Below, in pieces: positions 14,101-17,513 of a stretch of DNA of 17,513 nucleotides. Origin of the DNA: DATMYQ01 sp035560935 (GTDB taxonomy: Bacteria > Bacillota > Negativicutes > Sporomusales > Sporomusaceae); assembly GCA_035560935.1 (NCBI GenBank), contig DATMYQ010000377.1:1-17513 (forward strand). Direction: 5' to 3'. The notes beneath the pieces were generated by a model. The model was not told where the DNA came from. It saw only the letters and a list, made by a program, of their open reading frames with translations, and did not search any database. The position numbers and the translations under genes are program-made. Numbering within the stretch: position 1 is the first letter of the stretch; each line of letters opens with the position of its first letter.

Positions 14101-14901
14101 CAGCACCTGCAAATCTTCCGCGAAAGTCTGATTATAAGCGGCCGGATTGCCCGGGCGCACCGCCTCCCGGCTTAAGTTCTCCAGTTCCCTTACCGACTGG
14201 TCCAGCTCCAGTTTGATGCGATCCAACAGGATTTGCGCCCAAACGGTGGCGGAGAACTCCGTCGCCGCCGGTATCGCCAGCGGGTTCGCCAGGCCGGCCA
14301 GCCAGTAATGGGGCCAGGGATGGCTGCAGGAGAAGGCATAGAGGCGCAGCACCAGCTCCCGCAGTTCGCCGTCCCCGGCTTCGCCGCCGTAGTGATCCAC
14401 CAACTGCAAAAACTCCGGATCGCCATTTTCATAATCCTTTTCCAGCACCCGATCCAGGGCATCGCTCTGCAGCAGGTCTGTTTCCGCCTGGGCCGCCACC
14501 CGGAAAGCCGGGTCCAGAGCCAAACCATCGGCGCTTTCCAGGCGATAAAAATATTGACGGATCACACTCTGGCAAAACGCATGCAACGTGGAAATAGCCG
14601 CCGCATTTAAGAGTACTTGCTGCCGTTCCACATGGCGGCGGGTATCCGGATCGCTCACAGACCCATCCCGCAAAGCGGCGGCCAAGGCTTCGCCGATCCG
14701 ATGCCGCATCTCAGCGGCGGCGGCGTTGGTAAACGTCACCACCAGCAGCCGGTCCACGCTCAGCCGTTCCGCCGGGTTCAGAATCCGGCGGATAATTCGT
14801 TCCACCAGCACCGATGTTTTGCCGGAACCGGCCGCTGCCGCCACCAGCAAGGTCTGCCCCCGGGCGTCAATGGCCGCTTGTTGTTGATCTGAACACTTCA
14901 T
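11110..14901 (-). CDS. addA: ATP-dependent helicase/nuclease subunit AddA
   Basis: 1263 residues, close to the usual AddA length; ATG at 14901-14899 with GGAGGTGA eight bases upstream. UvrD-type helicase motifs: Walker A AAGSGKT (23-29), DEYQDTN (411-417), GDVKQSIYRFR (439-449), SIHKSKGLEF (822-831) and VAFTRAR (899-905). The C-terminal RecB-family nuclease holds D1190 (GVVDALF), D1204 and K1206 (LLDYKTD) and Q1221. With AddB it resects double-strand breaks and loads RecA at Chi sites. Its start overlaps the addB stop as ATGA, so translation is coupled. Ala/Glu-rich linkers around 530-570 look poorly ordered. Confidence 0.97.
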   Translation of the reverse strand: MKCSDQQQAAIDARGQTLLVAAAAGSGKTSVLVERIIRRILNPAERLSVDRLLVVTFTNAAAAEMRHRIGEALAAALRDGSVSDPDTRRHVERQQVLLNAAAISTLHAFCQSVIRQYFYRLESADGLALDPAFRVAAQAETDLLQSDALDRVLEKDYENGDPEFLQLVDHYGGEAGDGELRELVLRLYAFSCSHPWPHYWLAGLANPLAIPAATEFSATVWAQILLDRIKLELDQSVRELENLSREAVRPGNPAAYNQTFAEDLQVLAELRRAADHSWQELRQALDNHVFSRIASVGKEVADAVKKRFQEGRNRVKARVKRLQTDYFDRSDAELADDLRQSAPVVAALAALTQRFAVAYTAAKRAKGLVDFNDLEHFCLAVLREPGSTPDAAAPSAAARELRQRFAEIMVDEYQDTNRVQEEILQLVADPEQPNLFMVGDVKQSIYRFRLAEPALFLEKYHTFPVTDGQRQRRIDLSQNFRSRPGILAAVNFLFAQLMSQQAAELDYGEAEQLNPGPDYPASEQPTLEEPVEFHLIDRTATLTEERGEDGEVAAAEEETVSGNTAELAVQEELTGFELEVGLITRRIQELLAGNQQVFDKDSRSYRPLICRDIVVLLRTVRGKAQLLVDALRQGGIPCYAEVESGYFQETEVGVMLALMSVIDNPRQDIPLAAVLRSPLAGLDSQQLAQLRLGNRAGALWDAVQAALAPETMKESPEYSRLETFLRHLSDWRDLARSRSVAELIWQIFRDTGYYEYVGGMPGGGLRQANLRALYDRARQYEATNFRGLFRFLRFVEKMQEKGSDLAVARALGEGEDVVRVMSIHKSKGLEFPVVFVADLGKQINFQDTRSLLLCHKELGAGPYVTMPELRFRYPTPARRAIAHRLEMETRAEELRILYVAFTRAREKLILVGSGSELAKKCEGWGREVGAPDLPLPVSLVAKARSYLDWLAPAVARHPGGEAFRMYGDCDTPVAGAAAEHPSRWQTQVWPAAEITPAVMETATLAGLEQLSALAPVAAAGDIAAVDAVLGWQYPCGNAAGKPAKLAVSEIKRRLDLWERTGEAELLHAEPAAPVLTRPRFVQRSSRLSAVEYGVAVHAMMQYADLNGELSTAGLQRQMEEMVAADKLTPEQVAAIDTASVALFFDAPLGRRLLASSQAWRELPFSLMLGAENFYPELQGCGEQVFVQGVVDALFAEEDGLVLLDYKTDQSLEGLTEKYAVQLTLYAEAVERIMGQPVKECYLYAFRHGQVLPVPRRHGSLAGG

Positions 14902-17513
14902 TCTTTCTCACCTCCCGGTATCTCAAAGGACTGCCGCAGCTGCTGCAATATCCTTTCCTCATCCGGCTTCGTTAAAAAGCGATAATTATTTTCCGGCAAA
15001 TAACGGTCAAACTGGCAAACCGTACGGTAAACGCAGTAGCCGCAGGGAATTCGTTTTTCCAGGCAGCTGGGGGCAATGGCAATGGTACCCGCCATCATTT
15101 CGTCACCCACCGCCGGCAGTTCCCGGGCCACATGATCGAGCAGCAGAGAAAATTCTTCCCCGGTCTTTAACTGCGGCCAGCAGGACTTGTGAAAGCCGTC
15201 TTTGGTAAACGCCACCTTCAGGAATTCCGACCAGCCTTCCATGGACTCATCCAGCATCCGGACCACTTCCGGTTCCGCCAATATCCAGCCGTTCAGCTTC
15301 AACCGGCTGTTGATCTGCTGCAGCACCTTCGCCGGCGGCAGCCAGGAACTGCCGGTAATCACCGGATTCTTCAGAAAAAAATACAGCAGCGCCGCCGGCT
15401 GGTAATCGCCGCTGGCCCGAACCGCCAGCATATAGGTCAATAACTGCAAACGCAGGCCATGATAGACTTCCGCCAGATCCAAACCGGCGTTGCCTGATTT
15501 ATAATCCAGCACCGCAATTAATTTCTGTCCGTCTTTTTCCGCCCCGTCCAAACGGTCAATCTGACCCACCACTTCCAATTCGGTTCCGGACGCCAGCAAA
15601 AAGCAGAGCGGCGGCAACGGAGCTGCGCCCCGGCCAAAAGATAATTCCAGCGCCAACGGTTTGAACCGGCTCACCCGGGCCATCTCCGCCAGGCGTCCGC
15701 AGGCGCGAATCGCCCGCAGCCGCAGCCGTTCCAGCAAATGTTCATACTGGCGGGAACTGAGCAAAATTTCATTCTGCAGCCGTGGCGCCAACTCCATAAC
15801 TGTTTTGCCCACCCTTGCCGCCACTTCCTCCGGTGGCAGAGAACCCCAGTCACGCCCTTCCGCCTGCAGTTGCTCACCAAATTCTTTTAGCACCGCATGC
15901 AAAAACTGACCCAGGTCCGGATCACTGAGCCGGTGAACCGGCCGTTCCTTCAGTCCCAGACCATACTGGGCAAAATGCCGGAACGGACAGGCGCGAAAAC
16001 TTTCAAACCGGGTTACGCTGCCCCGCAGCCGGTTTTGTGAACAATACAAGGCTGCCGGCAGACCACTCGGCAGTGGCGGTGCTTCATTCCGGTGAAAAAA
16101 TCCGGACAGCGCGGTTTGCAAACCGCTTTTCTGTTCCTGGCGGGAGGCCGCCCAGTTATAAACCGCCCACCATTCTGTGTCCAGCACTCCCGTCTGGCGA
16201 TATTGGCGCAGCGCCGCATTCAGTACCGCCAGCGTGGGCCGGGGACGGCTCAGATACTCTCCCGCCCGCCCTGACGGCGGTTCCAGCGGCAACGTCTTTA
16301 GCGGCACGCCGCTCAGTTCCCGCAATCGTTTCATCAACGGCGACGGCGTCAATCCCTTGCCGTCCGCGTCGGCCAGCGGACAGCTGATCCAAAGCTGGCG
16401 GCCGGCCCGGCTCAAAGCCGTATACACCAAAAATTGCTCGGCAAAAGTATCGTCCGCCGCGCCGCCAGCCAGTTCCACGCCGCAACCGGCCAGACGTTCG
16501 CGGTCGCCGTCGCTGAGCAGGCCCTCCTGCCCCCGGCGCATCGGCAGACAGCCATCGTTGGCCCCCGGTACAAATACGGCTTCCACCCGCAACAAGCGAC
16601 TGTGTTCCAATAATCCCACCGTCACATAATCCAGCCCCGGCGGAATCAGACTCAATGTCAGACCATCCAGGCCTTCGCCGATCAGCTCGGCAAATTCCGC
16701 CAATGGCATCGTTTCTTCGGCAAAAGTTTCCACCAACTGGTCCAACAGCTCCATAACTTCCCGCCAGATCTGACGATGCTCCCGGGCCGGTTCCAGCTCC
16801 CCGGCCTGCTCTTTGGCCGCGGCCCATTCCTCCAGCCGCCCGGGAACGTCCATCTCCAGCAAAAACTGATATACCGCCTGCCCGTACACCGCTGCATTCG
16901 CCGGTTCCGTTTTATCCGGTTTCAGCGCCGCGGCCAACGCGGCCAGCGGTGACACGGTCCGCTGACGCAATTCGTTCATCTGCGCTAGCGTTTCTTCCGC
17001 TTCCTGATCCGTTTCCACGTCATCCGCCAACGAGAAACGCCGGCGAAACGTCCACGGCTCCGGCCGGGTCCAGCGGCTGCCCCGGATGCCAAATTCCAGA
17101 CAATAATTTTCTAGAATATCGACTTCATCCCGTTTTAGGCCGCACAGATCGGTTTTCAGACAGCGAAATACCGGCTCATAATTCCAGTTTTCCACCACCA
17201 CTTCCAATGCCGATCGCAGCAATTCCGCCAGCGGGTGTCGATTCGCCGGCCGGCTGCCGTCGCTGAATACCGGGATGTCGTGATCGGCCAGTACGCCGGC
17301 CATCAGTTCCCCGTAAGTTTCTCCATCCCGCAAAAGCACCGCCATCTCCCGCCAGCGCAGCCCCTCTTCCCGGCTGAGGCGGATCATTTCCCGGGCTATT
17401 GCTTCGGCTTCCGCCCGCCGATTAGCGGCTTCCGCCACCACTAACCCCTGACACTCGCCAGACCATGACGAAAAACGCGGAGAAAAAAAATGCCCCTCCA
17501 CATGGTGTAAGAG
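14898..17513 (-). CDS. addB: ATP-dependent nuclease subunit AddB, C-terminal 3/4 (5' end outside window)
   Basis: The frame is open to the window edge, giving 871 visible residues; AddB is normally about 1150, so roughly a quarter is missing, with the N-terminal Walker A. The GTG at 17501 is internal. Iron-sulfur ligands are visible: the Cys in FRACPFRHF, then CxxCxxxxxC in CGYCVYRTVC, with a further Cys in CLEKRIP. The nuclease centre is AVLDYKSGNAG with a downstream Gln (LRLQLLTYML). It is the second nuclease of the AddAB complex and is first in the operon. Confidence 0.96.
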   Translation of the reverse strand, partial: LLHHVEGHFFSPRFSSWSGECQGLVVAEAANRRAEAEAIAREMIRLSREEGLRWREMAVLLRDGETYGELMAGVLADHDIPVFSDGSRPANRHPLAELLRSALEVVVENWNYEPVFRCLKTDLCGLKRDEVDILENYCLEFGIRGSRWTRPEPWTFRRRFSLADDVETDQEAEETLAQMNELRQRTVSPLAALAAALKPDKTEPANAAVYGQAVYQFLLEMDVPGRLEEWAAAKEQAGELEPAREHRQIWREVMELLDQLVETFAEETMPLAEFAELIGEGLDGLTLSLIPPGLDYVTVGLLEHSRLLRVEAVFVPGANDGCLPMRRGQEGLLSDGDRERLAGCGVELAGGAADDTFAEQFLVYTALSRAGRQLWISCPLADADGKGLTPSPLMKRLRELSGVPLKTLPLEPPSGRAGEYLSRPRPTLAVLNAALRQYRQTGVLDTEWWAVYNWAASRQEQKSGLQTALSGFFHRNEAPPLPSGLPAALYCSQNRLRGSVTRFESFRACPFRHFAQYGLGLKERPVHRLSDPDLGQFLHAVLKEFGEQLQAEGRDWGSLPPEEVAARVGKTVMELAPRLQNEILLSSRQYEHLLERLRLRAIRACGRLAEMARVSRFKPLALELSFGRGAAPLPPLCFLLASGTELEVVGQIDRLDGAEKDGQKLIAVLDYKSGNAGLDLAEVYHGLRLQLLTYMLAVRASGDYQPAALLYFFLKNPVITGSSWLPPAKVLQQINSRLKLNGWILAEPEVVRMLDESMEGWSEFLKVAFTKDGFHKSCWPQLKTGEEFSLLLDHVARELPAVGDEMMAGTIAIAPSCLEKRIPCGYCVYRTVCQFDRYLPENNYRFLTKPDEERILQQLRQSFEIPGGEKE

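Overview
The window suggests a low-to-moderate GC Firmicute. AddAB-type recombination genes, AGGAGG ribosome binding sites, a CCA-encoding tRNA-Ala and a FbaB-type class I aldolase fit that group. A secreted LPP20-like protein would suit a diderm lineage such as the Negativicutes (Sporomusaceae), but this placement is inference from gene content, not a database match.

Region 1, positions 1 to about 5203, is an integrated mobile element sitting at the 3' end of a tRNA-Ala(CGC) gene. Next to the tRNA lie a tyrosine integrase and a LexA/CI-type self-cleaving repressor (both +). Divergent from them runs an early operon (-): a Cro-like regulator, a zinc-ribbon/excisionase-like protein, a 36-residue membrane microprotein, a helical protein of unknown function, a probable origin (iterons, GC-rich hairpin, AT-rich stretch), a replisome organiser and a G39P-type helicase loader. 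The intergenic switch holds ATTGCG operators and a good promoter for the cro side. A promoter and a terminator on the opposite strand frame a putative ~52-nt antisense RNA inside the early operon. At the far left is the AT-rich C-terminal part of a HEPN/Abi-like protein, probably defence cargo. The left attachment site is not visible, so the element continues beyond position 1. The layout resembles a prophage remnant or a phage-satellite (PICI-like) island.

Region 2, positions 5203 to 11100, is chromosomal. It holds the tRNA-Ala with its own promoter, a secreted LPP20-like protein with a promoter and strong terminator, a stand-alone PAS protein, an imidazolonepropionase-like amidohydrolase that has lost several canonical active-site residues, an HD-GYP cyclic-di-GMP phosphodiesterase, and the class I fructose-bisphosphate aldolase fbaB.

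Region 3, positions 11100 to 17513, is the addB-addA operon (-) for double-strand break repair. AddB is cut by the window edge; the two genes overlap by ATGA. A shared hairpin separates addA from the convergent fbaB.

The most interesting points are the matching zinc ribbons on the integrase and the excisionase-like protein, the OOP-like antisense RNA, the probable origin, the unusual start of the replisome organiser and the altered HutI-like active site.
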